This document shows positions 36,402 through 45,790 of a DNA stretch of 64,000 bases, in pieces. Origin of the DNA: Gammaproteobacteria bacterium (GTDB taxonomy: Bacteria > Pseudomonadota > Gammaproteobacteria > Thiohalomonadales > Thiohalomonadaceae); contig QKED01000109.1 in NCBI GenBank assembly GCA_003252455.1, forward strand, positions 1-64,000, written 5' to 3'. The notes below the pieces were generated by a model. That model did no database searches, was not told where the DNA came from, and saw nothing but the letters and a program-made list of their open reading frames with translations. The translations under genes were made by a program, and so were the position numbers. The number at the start of each line of letters is the position of its first letter. Within the stretch, counting starts at the first letter, position 1.

Positions 36402-37334
36402 TCAGAGCTGTGCCAGGGCACCGCTCAAGCCCTCCCAATCCACCGTCTCTTGTGCCCCACGCAGGTGTGCGCGCCACTCCTCGGCCCATACCCTGGCCGA
36501 ATCGCGCCCGAGTTGGGCATAAAGCGGCACGAGCTGGTCGAGCAGCTCGATGCACGGGCCGCGCTGCTGCAGGGCGGTACGGATGATGAGCGCACGACGC
36601 AGGCGCTCCTCCGCCGCCTCTACGGCCTGCCGCTGGCGCGCATACACACCCCACTCGGTCAGCGTGGCGGCGAGACCCGGGCGGTCGGCCAAGGCGCGAT
36701 AGCCGTCGAGGGCCGCACGGAAGTGGGCGTCGGCGGCCTCGGGCTCACCCTGCAGCGCGGCCCGTTGCGCCTCGAAGCGTTCGAGTCGGGCGCGTGCCGC
36801 CACATCCCCCGGCGGGAGCAAGGGACGCAGCCCATCGAGACAGGCGGACAGCCCCTCGGGGGCCGCGAGACGGCAGCGCTGCACCTGGGCGGACCAGGCG
36901 ATCTCGCCGGAGGCCCCGGCCAACACCACCGTGAGCAGACGCTCGGCCCGTTCACGCTCGCCGTGCAGCGCCGCCGTCTCGGCGCGCAACAGGTCGAGGC
37001 GCGGCAGCAGCTCGATCAGGCCCTCCTGGACGATGTCGCGCGCGGCAAGGTCGAGCTGGCTATCGAGCGGTTCGACCTGCCCCTGGGCGAGGGCGACGTT
37101 GGCTAGACCGAGGCGGGCGAGCGCCCCCCCCTGGGCATGGTCGATGCCAAGATAGGCCTGCAGCGCCTGATGGTAGCGCTGTGCGGCGGCGGTGTACTCG
37201 GCCAGGGCGTAGGCGCTGTGCCCCTGGGCCAGGAAGGTATCGGCCTGTTGCAGCAGCTCGGGGCGGGTGTCACGCACCCCGCCGCTACAGGCGACGAGCA
37301 GCAGGGTGGTGGCGATGAGGGCGAGACGCGCCAT
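36402..37334 (-). CDS. TPR-like lipoprotein at the end of the MCE locus
   Basis: This 310-residue protein has a lipoprotein signal (MARLALIATTLLLVACSGG) and helical repeats resembling TPRs (LAEYTAAAQRYHQALQAY, GGALARLGLANVALAQGQ, ADAHFRAALDGYRALAD). It starts 3 bp after the MCE gene, so it is almost certainly part of that transporter unit. Other MCE systems include an outer-membrane-linked lipoprotein (PqiC or LetC class); this could take that place although its fold appears different. Confidence 0.8.
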   Translation of the reverse strand: MARLALIATTLLLVACSGGVRDTRPELLQQADTFLAQGHSAYALAEYTAAAQRYHQALQAYLGIDHAQGGALARLGLANVALAQGQVEPLDSQLDLAARDIVQEGLIELLPRLDLLRAETAALHGERERAERLLTVVLAGASGEIAWSAQVQRCRLAAPEGLSACLDGLRPLLPPGDVAARARLERFEAQRAALQGEPEAADAHFRAALDGYRALADRPGLAATLTEWGVYARQRQAVEAAEERLRRALIIRTALQQRGPCIELLDQLVPLYAQLGRDSARVWAEEWRAHLRGAQETVDWEGLSGALAQL

Positions 37335-37337
37335 GGC

Positions 37338-38360
37338 CTACTCCCCCCTCGGCAGCGGCAACCCCTGACGGGGCGAAGGCTTGGCCTTGGGGGTGAGTGG
37401 CCACACCCCCTGGGCCTGTTCGAGCAGGGCATCGCTACGCTCCAGCAGGCGCTGAACGCGGCTCACCAGCTCGGGCAGGCGATGCAGCTCCAGATTGACC
37501 GCCCCCATGGCCTGACGCAGGTCACCCACTAGGGCACGGCTATCGCCCACCAACGGACTCACCTCGCCAGCGAGGCGGTCGCCCTTGGCGCTCAGGCGCG
37601 CCAGGTTGGCCAGGGTCGGCTGCAGCTCCACCAGGCGCGCCTCGCCCTGGGTGATGGCCGCCTCGACCTGGTCGAGCAGGGTGCGCAGCTGTGCCTCCAG
37701 CGCGGTGTCGTAGAGCAGGGCACCGGCCACGCCGTGGCCGCTGGCCAGCTGCTGGCTCAGGGCGTTGAGGTTGTCCGCCGCGCTGGCCAGGTCGTCGAGG
37801 GTGGCATCGAGGCGTTTGGGCTGCATGGCGGCGGCCACCTCGGAGAGGCTGGTGATGATCTGTTTGACCCCGAGCAACACCGGGGTCAGCTCGGCCATCA
37901 ACTCGTCGAGAGAGAGCGGCTCCTCGACCTGGATCAACGCCCCATCGGGCATCAGTGGGCGCTCGTGCGAGCCCGCGGTGAGTTCGATGCTGGCGTTACC
38001 GAGCATGGAGAGCTTGCCGATGGAGGCGCGCGAGTCGACGCGCACCAGGCCATGGTAACGCTCGTAGATGGCCAGGGTGATGTGAATGCGGTTGTCGGCG
38101 CTGATGTCGATGGCGGTGATGCGCCCCACCTCGATGCCAGAGACCTTCACCGGGGTCTTGGTGGAGATGCCGCCGGCGTTGCCGAGGTAGGCCTGCAGGT
38201 AGAACTTGTCGTCGAACAGGTGGGCGGTCTGACTGTTGACGAAGAACAGGGCGAAGACCACGCCCAGGGCGAGGAGCACGAAGAGCCCCACCAGGCGCTC
38301 CTGGATGCTGTAGTCGAGGCGGTGGATATAGTGGATCGCGGGCCGTTTCGGGTTCGGCAT
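37338..38360 (-). CDS. MCE (MlaD-like) periplasmic lipid-binding protein
   Basis: This 340-residue protein has an N-terminal helix (LVGLFVLLALGVVFALFFV) followed by one MCE domain (YLGNAGGISTKTPVKVSGIEVGRITAI) and a long helical C-terminal region. MlaD proteins form hexameric rings that shuttle phospholipids between membrane ABC complex and periplasm. The C-terminal helical part is longer than in E. coli MlaD and may form a PqiB/Yeb-like needle. It follows the degenerate ATPase gene by 3 bp. Confidence 0.9.
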   Translation of the reverse strand: MPNPKRPAIHYIHRLDYSIQERLVGLFVLLALGVVFALFFVNSQTAHLFDDKFYLQAYLGNAGGISTKTPVKVSGIEVGRITAIDISADNRIHITLAIYERYHGLVRVDSRASIGKLSMLGNASIELTAGSHERPLMPDGALIQVEEPLSLDELMAELTPVLLGVKQIITSLSEVAAAMQPKRLDATLDDLASAADNLNALSQQLASGHGVAGALLYDTALEAQLRTLLDQVEAAITQGEARLVELQPTLANLARLSAKGDRLAGEVSPLVGDSRALVGDLRQAMGAVNLELHRLPELVSRVQRLLERSDALLEQAQGVWPLTPKAKPSPRQGLPLPRGE

Positions 38361-38363
38361 CGG

Positions 38364-39113
38364 TCACTCCTCGGGTCGGTCGGGGTCGAGCAGCGTGAGC
38401 AACTGACGCACCTCGGGCGTGGGGCTGGCGCAGAGCGCGTCCCAGCCATGAAAGGTGTGGCAGGCGCCGCTGCCGAGCACCACCAGGGTGTCGGCACGGC
38501 GCGCCAGTTGCAGGTCATTATCGGCCACCACCAAGGCCCGTTGGCCCGTGTGGCACCACTCGTGCAGCAGCTCACGGGTGTGGCGCGCGCGCAGCAGGTC
38601 GATGCCCGCGAGGGGTGATTCGAGCAGCAACAGCCGCTGACCGGCGAGCAGGCAGCGCACCAGCGCCACCACACGGCGCTGGTCGGGTGCCAGAAAGGCG
38701 GGCAGCAGGCGCAGGTGGTCACTATCCACCCCCAGCCGTTCGAGCAGACGATGGGCCTCGGCTCGCAGTGCCAGGGGTTCCACCTCGCCGTGATAGAGGG
38801 CCGGGAGGAGCAGGTTGTCCTCCACGCTGAGCACCGAGAGCAGCGGCCCCTCGTCGAGCAGGTAGCCCACCTGGCGGCGCAGGGCGAGCCACGCCTCGCG
38901 GTCGAGCTGACCGTTCTGCTCACCGAGCAGGGCGACGTGGCCCTGGCCCACCGGGTCGACACCGCCGAGCAGGCGCAGGTAGCGGTGGGCGCGGTGGCGA
39001 TCGCTGGCGAGCAGCAGGGTCATGCCGGCGTCGACGCAGAGGTCGAGCGGCGGCCACTCCGGGTGACGCTCCGGGGTGACGGCGTGGGCGGCGAGCAGGT
39101 CACAGGCGTACAT
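38364..39113 (-). CDS. degenerate MlaF-like ATP-binding-cassette protein lacking catalytic motifs
   Basis: This 249-residue protein starts at ATG 39113, two bases beyond the mlaE stop. The overall path of an ABC ATPase is visible (LRLLGGVDPVGQGHV, then VGYLLDEGPLLSVLSVEDNLLLPAL), matching MlaF-type proteins. But the Walker A loop is replaced by LLASDRHRAHRYLRLLGG with no GxxGxGKS/T, the signature LSGGQ is replaced by LAPDQRR, Walker B reads LLLLESPLAGID with the catalytic Asp-Glu changed, and the switch histidine segment reads VVADND. The frame is intact and long, so this is a conserved-looking non-catalytic subunit, not a broken gene. Confidence 0.8.
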   Translation of the reverse strand: MYACDLLAAHAVTPERHPEWPPLDLCVDAGMTLLLASDRHRAHRYLRLLGGVDPVGQGHVALLGEQNGQLDREAWLALRRQVGYLLDEGPLLSVLSVEDNLLLPALYHGEVEPLALRAEAHRLLERLGVDSDHLRLLPAFLAPDQRRVVALVRCLLAGQRLLLLESPLAGIDLLRARHTRELLHEWCHTGQRALVVADNDLQLARRADTLVVLGSGACHTFHGWDALCASPTPEVRQLLTLLDPDRPEE

Positions 39114-39115
39114 AC

Positions 39116-39928
39116 TCAGTGCCCCAGTAGGACGAAGGCACCGTCGACCAGGAACACCAGCAGCAACCCGCGCACGATGGCCTGCTGGGTCTGCTGCGGC
39201 AGCTCGGTGGGCGAACGTCCGACACGCAGGCCGTGGAAACAGGCGGTGGCGCCGATGGCCAGCCCGAAGAGCAGGTTCTTGAGCAGGAACACCAGCAGGT
39301 CCCAAGGGTTGAACGCGAGCGGGATCTGGTAAAGGTAGCGCAGCTCGTCGAGGCCATAGAGCAGTGCGCTGAAGCCGACCCCGGCGACGATGGCGATGAG
39401 GGTGAAGTAGACCGCCAAGGCGAGCTGGGCGAGCACCGCCCCGAGCAGACGCGGCCCCACCAGCAGGGCGATGATATCCACCCCGAGCAGCTCCAGGGCG
39501 AGCAGTTCACGGCGCAGGCGCATGCCACCGAGGTCGACGGCGATGGCCGAGCCGGAGCGGCTCACCAGCACGAAGGCGGTGAGCAGCGAGCCGAGCTGCA
39601 GCGCCACCAGATTGACCAGCAGGGTGACCACCTCGCCTTGGTCGCTGAACAGGTGCGCCATCTCCATCAGCGGCAGGGTGATGACCAATCCAGTGGCGAT
39701 GCCGAAGACACCGATCAGCGGCAGCGCATCGATGCCGGTGAAGAGCAGTTGGCTCACCAGGGTCGAGTAGGGGGCGCGGCGCGAGAGGCGCCGGTCGGGG
39801 CGGATACCATGGGCCAACGCCTGCAGGGTGAAGAGGGTCAAATCGATGAGATAGATCAGTGGGCGCAGGGTGGCGCGCCCGAGCCAGCCGAGCGGAGAGA
39901 AGCCCCCCTGCGCCAGCGACTCACTCAT
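39116..39928 (-). CDS. MlaE-family permease of an MCE lipid transporter
   Basis: This 270-residue protein starts at ATG 39928, overlapping the upstream transporter gene (ATGA). It has the MlaE/YrbE pattern: RAPYSTLVSQLLFTGIDALPLIGVFGIATG, then LGSLLTAFVLVSRSGSAIAVDLGGMRL. An upstream open frame to 40750 is a shadow of the neighbouring gene. In Mla systems MlaE forms the membrane core joined to MlaF, MlaD and MlaB. No MlaB STAS gene is visible nearby. Confidence 0.9.
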   Translation of the reverse strand: MSESLAQGGFSPLGWLGRATLRPLIYLIDLTLFTLQALAHGIRPDRRLSRRAPYSTLVSQLLFTGIDALPLIGVFGIATGLVITLPLMEMAHLFSDQGEVVTLLVNLVALQLGSLLTAFVLVSRSGSAIAVDLGGMRLRRELLALELLGVDIIALLVGPRLLGAVLAQLALAVYFTLIAIVAGVGFSALLYGLDELRYLYQIPLAFNPWDLLVFLLKNLLFGLAIGATACFHGLRVGRSPTELPQQTQQAIVRGLLLVFLVDGAFVLLGH

Positions 39929-40860
39929 GGCAGAAGCGTCGCCTCGCGGTGGTGGTGGCGGCGATACCAAGCGGCGGCCCCAGCGGAGGTGATGATGCAC
40001 CAGACGGCAAACAGCGCCCCGGGCAGTGCGGTGATGGGCTCGAAGTGCTTGAGCGCCAGGGCCACGCCGAGGCCGGCATTCTGCATGCCGATCTCGATGG
40101 CCAGGGTGAGACGCAGACGCCGTTCGAAGCCGAACAGCCGCGCCGCCTGCCAGCCGAGCAGATAGCCGAGCGCGTTGACCACCACCACCAGCAGGAAAAC
40201 CAGCGCCCCCACCTCGGCCAGGCGCGCCTGATTGGCCGCCACCGCATAGCTGCAGATGATGACGATGGCCAGGCTGGCCACCGCCGGTGCCACCGCCTCT
40301 GCCGTCGCCAATCGACGCCCGAGATAGCGACGCAGCAGCATGCCCGCGAGCAGTGGCAGGAGCACCGTCTGGATGATGGTCCAGAGCATCGGCCAGAAGG
40401 GGATGGGCAAGAAGGCATTGCCGAGTAGCTCGACCAACCCCGGGGTGAACAGGGGCGAGAGCAGCGTGGCCAGGGTGGTGAGGGCGATGGAGTAGGCCAC
40501 CGCGCCACCGGCCAGGTAGACGATGACATTGCTCGCCATTGCCCCCGGGGCGCAGCCGACGATGATGAAACCGAGCGCCAACGCCGGGGGTAGCCCAGAG
40601 AGCCAGGCGGCGAGAAAACCGAGCAGCGGCATCACGCTGTACTGCACCGCCACCCCCTGGACGATCGCCCGGGGCCGACCCAGGGTCGCCTGCAACTCCT
40701 CGGGCTTGAGCACCACACCGAGGGCGAACATGGTAGCGGCGAACATCCACAGAAAGCTCGACTGAAAGACGAGGAAGGCGGGGGGATGCAGGTAGGCGAT
40801 CAGCGCACCGAGCAGGGTCAGCGGGGCGAGGCCGTTCGCGATGAGGTGGAAGATCGGCAT
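39925..40860 (-). CDS. bile acid:sodium symporter (BASS) family transporter
   Basis: This 311-residue protein has about nine to ten hydrophobic helices and BASS motifs GCAPGAMASNVIVYLAGG and IEIGMQNAGLGVAL. BASS members carry organic acids or sterol-like amphiphiles with sodium. It starts the second part of the MCE gene run and overlaps the mlaE start by four bases. Its substrate is not predictable from sequence. Confidence 0.88.
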   Translation of the reverse strand: MPIFHLIANGLAPLTLLGALIAYLHPPAFLVFQSSFLWMFAATMFALGVVLKPEELQATLGRPRAIVQGVAVQYSVMPLLGFLAAWLSGLPPALALGFIIVGCAPGAMASNVIVYLAGGAVAYSIALTTLATLLSPLFTPGLVELLGNAFLPIPFWPMLWTIIQTVLLPLLAGMLLRRYLGRRLATAEAVAPAVASLAIVIICSYAVAANQARLAEVGALVFLLVVVVNALGYLLGWQAARLFGFERRLRLTLAIEIGMQNAGLGVALALKHFEPITALPGALFAVWCIITSAGAAAWYRRHHHREATLLP

Positions 40861-40908
40861 GTATCTCTCTTTCTGGTTAGCCTGTCAGTGTAGCACCGCG
40901 CCGCCGCT

Positions 40909-42039
40909 CTATAGGGTGGTGAGGGGCATCTCCAGACGCATCTCCAGGGTCAGCTGATGCAGGTCCGCCGGGTCGACGGCGTCGCCACCCACGGCGATGC
41001 CAAAACGCCGCCCCTCCCAGGCGAGGGTGAAGGCGTCGAACCTGGGGGTGTAGGTCAAACGCGCACGCTGACCGGGGCTGACGCGAAAATCCACCCCCAC
41101 CGAGGTGGCCTCGAAGGAGTCGCAGCGGCGCTGGCGCAGCTGCACGCCCCAGGGCCCGCTGAGACGCCAATCGAGCACCATCAAGGCGCGCCAGGGCAAC
41201 GTCTGCACGTAGTCGCGGTAGTACTCGCGCCCGCTCAGGGTCGGTTCGAAGACCAGATAGCCATCGGCATCGTAGGACTTGTTCTGGCTGTTGGCGTCGG
41301 CGAGGGTCGCCGGTGCGTCGCGCCAGTCGATACGCGAGATCAGGTTATTCACCTCCATGCGAAAGCCGATACTGTCGTTGTAGTCGTACTCCAGGCTCGC
41401 ATCGACGCTGTAACCACGCCCCTTGGGGGCGAGGTTGTCGCGCCCGAACAGCGGGTCGTCGCGGTAGAGGTAGTCGGCGTGCAGGTCGAGGTCGTAGTCG
41501 TTGGCGGCGTTGGCCGTGGCACTGCCGCGCACGCTACCGACGGTGAAGCGCTCCCCCTCCAGCCAGGCGGGCATGAAGATGAGGCGCAGGCGGCGATTGA
41601 GCGTCACCGGCAGGCCGATCTCCACCCCGCTCAGGTCGTATTGCACCAGGTCGAGGCGCAGGTCGAAGCGCTCCCCCACCGGCAGCGACTGATGATTCTT
41701 GGTCAGGTGGATGAAGCGCGCGGTCTGCGGGTCCAGCTGCGCCTGCCAGATGGCACGGCGGGTCAGCCCCAGGTGCATGCCGTCCTTGGCGATGCCAAGA
41801 CTCATGCGGTTCCAACTGAGGATGGTACCGCCACCGCTCAGCGGCGCGGCCCATGCGTCGGCCACCTCGGTGATGGGCACCGGGGCGCTGTAACTGTAGC
41901 TCTCGAACAGGTTGCGCCCCTGCCACCCCCCGGCGTAGGCAAGGCCCGGCAAAAGCGCTAGGAACAAAACGCAGCGGGGCGGCCAGTGGCCGCCCCGCTG
42001 CGACTGCCGCTCGGCTCTAGAGCGACTCAAACGAGCCAT
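40909..42039 (-). CDS. probable outer-membrane beta-barrel protein
   Basis: This 376-residue protein has a signal peptide (CVLFLALLPGLAYAGG) after a basic start, then a body of alternating beta strands with aromatic-rich ends (LRLIFMPAWLEG, YDLDLHADYLYRDD, YSVDASLEYDYNDSIGFRMEV) and a final strand ending LEMPLTTL. This reads as a small outer-membrane barrel. It overlaps the preceding lipoprotein gene by 23 bp, so the start is less certain. In the MCE context it may provide the outer-membrane partner. Confidence 0.75.
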   Translation of the reverse strand: MARLSRSRAERQSQRGGHWPPRCVLFLALLPGLAYAGGWQGRNLFESYSYSAPVPITEVADAWAAPLSGGGTILSWNRMSLGIAKDGMHLGLTRRAIWQAQLDPQTARFIHLTKNHQSLPVGERFDLRLDLVQYDLSGVEIGLPVTLNRRLRLIFMPAWLEGERFTVGSVRGSATANAANDYDLDLHADYLYRDDPLFGRDNLAPKGRGYSVDASLEYDYNDSIGFRMEVNNLISRIDWRDAPATLADANSQNKSYDADGYLVFEPTLSGREYYRDYVQTLPWRALMVLDWRLSGPWGVQLRQRRCDSFEATSVGVDFRVSPGQRARLTYTPRFDAFTLAWEGRRFGIAVGGDAVDPADLHQLTLEMRLEMPLTTL

Positions 42040-44608
42040 CCAGATAACGGATGATTACGCCTGCCGCGGTATCGTCGAGCACCCCGTAGACCTGCCCGTC
42101 GTAGACCAGGCTGCCGCCCTCCTCGTCCGCCAGATTGAAGGTGAGGCTGGCCCCGGAGGAGTTGGTGGCGGTGAGGCTGGCGCCATTGCTGGTGCTGCTC
42201 ATGCTCAGGTTGAGGTTGTGCGCGTTGTAGGTGATGGTCGCGCTGGCGCTGCTCTTCTCATAGCCGGTGACACGCCCGCTGAGACTCAGGGTCAGTGCGG
42301 GCAGGGTGTCGAGGTCGACGCTGATAGTCACGGTCAGGTCCGAGAGCATGTAGTTGCTGGGGGTGTTGAAGTAGTAGTCGTGGTCGTACCCCATCCACCA
42401 GTCGGGCTCATAGAGGATGCCGTTGAGCACTCCGCTGACACTGGCCAGGGAGGTTGGCAGAGAGACCATGCCGCTCGCACTATCGTAGTTGATGGCCCCA
42501 GTGGGAGTGGTCATGTAGAAGCCCTCGTTCTCGACCCAGAAGTTGATGTGGTGCAGCACCCAACCGTAGTACCCGTTGAAGAAGTCGAGCAGCGAGTCGA
42601 AGGTGCCCTCATAGGCACTGCCGCCATTGAATACCCAGCGGCTGGTGGCATAGTCGTAGGATTCGTTGGCCATACGCACCATGCCACTGGCCGGGTCGAA
42701 GATGTAGCTCACGCGCTGCCAACCCCAGGTAAAGGTGAGGGTGTTGCCATCGCTGCTGCCCTTGTAGCTACCACCGTTCGGATGGCTGTACTGCACCGGC
42801 AGGATGTCGGTGAGCTGGAAGGTGGCGGTGTTGGTGATATGCGCGGTGAGGCCCACGTCGTAGCGGTTGCTGCCGTCGGAGACCTCACCCTGCAGGGAGA
42901 GGGTACGCGGCAGGGGCATAGTATCCTCGTTGGGGGTGTTGACCACACTCTCCTCTTGGGTGAGCGGGTCGTAGACCCACTCCACGTCGTACCACTCGGT
43001 GACCGGGCGCAACAGGGTATCCATGCCCACGGTACCGACGAAGCTCACCGGCATCTCGCTGTGGGCGGCGTCTTCGGCCAGGGTAGCCCCCAGATTGGCG
43101 ACCAACGCCTTGGGCTCGATGCTCTCGAAGTTGGCAAGGGTCACTGAGGCGGGGAAGGTGGCCTTGAAGGTGCCGCTGTGCAGGGTCAGGGTGAAGACCT
43201 CAGGCTGCACGATGGCACCGCTGCCGACGGCGAAGGTGAGCACCGTCTTGGTGTCGTTGAAGTCCAGCGAGCCGACGAAATCGAACTGCGTGCCGTTACC
43301 CAGGGTGGCGGTGAGGGTAATCCCTACCGGGTTGCCGGCGAGCAGGTCCACCTTCGGGCCGAGATAGCTGCTGGTGAGGGTCACGCAACCGGAGATATCG
43401 GGGTCGATGGCGGTCACGGCGGGTATCCCGCTCAGACTCACGCCAGGGCACGCGGCCACGGCGGTCGGTGTCGCGCGGTTGATGGCATAGTCCACCGCCT
43501 CGGCGAGGATGGTCTGATAGCTGTCCAAGTTGCCGTTGATCAGGGCTCCAGCCTGCTGGGCCAGTGCGATACGGGTATTGAAGGCCTCGGCCAGGGGCTG
43601 CATCGCCTCGTTGGGGTCGGAGAGGGCGCCCCAGAAGGTACGGACTTCGCCCACCAGTGCCTTGGCGGTGGCGAGGCCGTCACTGTTGTAGGTGTAGTCC
43701 TCGTCGGTATCGGTAAGGTCGGCCAGACTGTCGGCATAGCTCGACAGGCCGCTCAGGGTGCTGCTCACCGCGCTGTCGAGGCCACTGATGCCCGCGGCCA
43801 CGTCGTCGGCCCCATCCACCAGCTCACGTAGGGCGACCACGTCGTCGTCGTCTGCCGCATCCCGGGTCGGCAGTTGGCCTAGATTGGAGGCATAGGTGCT
43901 GGAGAGGGCACGGATGGTGGCGTTCATGTTGGCCGGGTTGCCGCCGGCGAGCTGGGCCACTGCGGCGGCCATGATACCGGCACGCAGGGAGTCCGCACTG
44001 GCGGCGCCGGTCTTGCTACTGTCGGTGACGTCCACCGGGGTGGTGCCGGTCAGGTCGGTGATGCCGAACAGGGTGCCCACCTTGGTGTTGGCTGCCTGGA
44101 TCGAATCGGAGGAGAGGCCCCGGCTCTCGGCGTAACTCGCGGCCATGTCGGAGAGCGGCGAGACGTTCACCGGCACGCTGGCCCCGGCGGATTTGCTCGG
44201 GATCAGGGCCTTCATGCTGAGGTCGCTCGGCAGCTGATTGGCGGGGATCAGGGCACCATAGGCGACGCCACTACAGCCGAGCGGTGCATCGCAGACCATC
44301 TGGCTGTTGGGGCCAATGCCCACCACGACCTTGAACGGACCGGTGTGGCCACTCGGCACGCTGAGCTGGTACTGCCCAGCCCCATCGGTCTCACCGATGA
44401 TGAGCGGCACCGCGCCGACCACCCCGTTGACCACCTCGTAGACCTTGACCACGCCATAGCGGATCTGCCCCTTGACCACCGAGCCACTCAGGCTCACCCC
44501 GGCGGTCTGTGTGGTGGAACCACCACCGCCACCGCCGCAGCCAGCGAGGCCGAGACCCAGCAGCAGGGCGGTAGCGAAGGGGAGCAGGACGGTACGCGGT
44601 TGCGGCAT
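42017..44608 (-). CDS. large outer-membrane lipoprotein of unknown function
   Basis: This 863-residue protein begins at ATG 44608, where GAGGAGG precedes by 7 nt; an earlier ATG at 44623 overlaps that ribosome binding site. The signal ends LGLAGC with Cys as lipid attachment, followed by Gly-rich spacer. The N-terminal part (VSLSGSVVKGQIRYGVVKVYEVV) resembles a carboxypeptidase-regulatory-like or prealbumin-like beta domain; the remainder is beta-rich with many Thr/Ser repeats. No enzyme motif is seen. It sits between the permease and beta-barrel genes. Confidence 0.8.
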   Translation of the reverse strand: MPQPRTVLLPFATALLLGLGLAGCGGGGGGSTTQTAGVSLSGSVVKGQIRYGVVKVYEVVNGVVGAVPLIIGETDGAGQYQLSVPSGHTGPFKVVVGIGPNSQMVCDAPLGCSGVAYGALIPANQLPSDLSMKALIPSKSAGASVPVNVSPLSDMAASYAESRGLSSDSIQAANTKVGTLFGITDLTGTTPVDVTDSSKTGAASADSLRAGIMAAAVAQLAGGNPANMNATIRALSSTYASNLGQLPTRDAADDDDVVALRELVDGADDVAAGISGLDSAVSSTLSGLSSYADSLADLTDTDEDYTYNSDGLATAKALVGEVRTFWGALSDPNEAMQPLAEAFNTRIALAQQAGALINGNLDSYQTILAEAVDYAINRATPTAVAACPGVSLSGIPAVTAIDPDISGCVTLTSSYLGPKVDLLAGNPVGITLTATLGNGTQFDFVGSLDFNDTKTVLTFAVGSGAIVQPEVFTLTLHSGTFKATFPASVTLANFESIEPKALVANLGATLAEDAAHSEMPVSFVGTVGMDTLLRPVTEWYDVEWVYDPLTQEESVVNTPNEDTMPLPRTLSLQGEVSDGSNRYDVGLTAHITNTATFQLTDILPVQYSHPNGGSYKGSSDGNTLTFTWGWQRVSYIFDPASGMVRMANESYDYATSRWVFNGGSAYEGTFDSLLDFFNGYYGWVLHHINFWVENEGFYMTTPTGAINYDSASGMVSLPTSLASVSGVLNGILYEPDWWMGYDHDYYFNTPSNYMLSDLTVTISVDLDTLPALTLSLSGRVTGYEKSSASATITYNAHNLNLSMSSTSNGASLTATNSSGASLTFNLADEEGGSLVYDGQVYGVLDDTAAGVIIRYLDGSFESL

Positions 44609-44703
44609 GGATAGCCTCCTCATCTATATGGGCTTTTAGCGTACCGAATACCTTAGCCGATCTTCACGGTGAAAAAGAGGGGCAAGCGTGAAAATTTGCC
44701 AAC

Positions 44704-45786
44704 TCAGACCGGATCTCGACGCCGCAGGCGCGTGCGCACAACCGCACCGAGCAGCAACACCACGCACCCCGCCGCCAACCAGGGGGGCATCCACTCACCG
44801 GCCACACCGAGCTGGGCACGGATATCCACCCCCAGCAGGCCCACCAGGGCATCGGTGGCGAGCCCCAGGGCGAGACTGGTAAAGGCGATACCGGCGAGAT
44901 AGGCCCATAGGGTTCGCTCACCCATCTCGCGACGGATGATGCCGAGGGTGGCGAGATTGGTGGCGGGGCCAGCGAGCAGAAAGACCAGTACGGTACCGGG
45001 CGAGACACCGGCCAGCAGCAGGCTGGCGGCCAACGGGGTGGAGGCCGTGGCACAGATATAGAGTGGGATCCCCACCAGCAACATCAGCAGCATGGCGGGC
45101 AGGCCGGAGCCGAAGGCTGCCAGCTGGCCAGGGTCGATCAGGGTGTCGAGCAGTGCGGCGAGGAGCAGGCCGAGGAGCAGCCAGGGGGCGATGTCGTCGA
45201 GGATATCGCCGAAGGCGTAACCCAAGGCACGCTGCCAACCGGGCGTGGCGGGGACTGCAGGGGCACCACAGCCACAATCCCCACCGCCGCAGCTGGTCTG
45301 CTTGGGGGCGGCGCTGGCGATCTGGATCGGGAAGCGACCGATCCCCACCACCTTGGGTGGCGGTGGCGGTGGCGGCGGGGCGAACCAGGCGAGCCCCGCC
45401 AACAGCCCGGTGACCACGGCGCTGAGCACCGCCGCCAGCGGACGCATAATGGTCATGAAGGGGCCGAGCAGGGCGTAGCTGATGGCCACCGAGTCGGCCC
45501 CGGTCTCGGGGGTAGAGATGAGAAACGAGAGGGTCGCCCCACGCGAGGCCCCGGCGCGACGCAGGCCAAGCGCAGCGGGCACCACGCCACAGGAGCAGAG
45601 CGGTAGCGGCGCGCCGATGAGCGCCGCCTTGACCACCGGCCAAAACCCCTCGCCACCGAGCCAACGCGCCACCACCCCCTCGGGTAGCCAGGCCTTGATC
45701 GCCCCGGCCAACAGCAACCCCAGCACCAGCCAGGGGGCCGCCTCCAGGCAGAGGCGCCAGAGGCTATCGAGGTAGGCGGTGAGCAA
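44704..45786 (-). CDS. SO_0444/ArsP-type metal efflux permease
   Basis: This 360-residue protein has eight to ten membrane helices, the repeated motif PLCSCGVVPAALGLRRAG and, in the second half, GIPLYICATASTPLAASLLLAG. A cytoplasmic loop bears GGGDCGCG, a likely metal-binding site. This pattern marks the SO_0444 Cu/Zn or ArsP organo-arsenical permease family. It starts 4 bp after mlaC; whether it works with the lipid transporter or only shares the promoter is unknown. Confidence 0.85.
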   Translation of the reverse strand: MLTAYLDSLWRLCLEAAPWLVLGLLLAGAIKAWLPEGVVARWLGGEGFWPVVKAALIGAPLPLCSCGVVPAALGLRRAGASRGATLSFLISTPETGADSVAISYALLGPFMTIMRPLAAVLSAVVTGLLAGLAWFAPPPPPPPPKVVGIGRFPIQIASAAPKQTSCGGGDCGCGAPAVPATPGWQRALGYAFGDILDDIAPWLLLGLLLAALLDTLIDPGQLAAFGSGLPAMLLMLLVGIPLYICATASTPLAASLLLAGVSPGTVLVFLLAGPATNLATLGIIRREMGERTLWAYLAGIAFTSLALGLATDALVGLLGVDIRAQLGVAGEWMPPWLAAGCVVLLLGAVVRTRLRRRDPV

Positions 45787-45790
45787 GGGC

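Noticed and set aside
38364-39305. Longer start for the ABC-like protein at 39305
   Set aside because: The extra part reads mlaE codons out of frame; the ATG at 39113 follows the mlaE stop directly.
39928-40750. N-terminal extension of the mlaE frame
   Set aside because: The extension is an out-of-frame reading of the BASS transporter gene; the mlaE product begins at the ATG overlapping that gene's stop.
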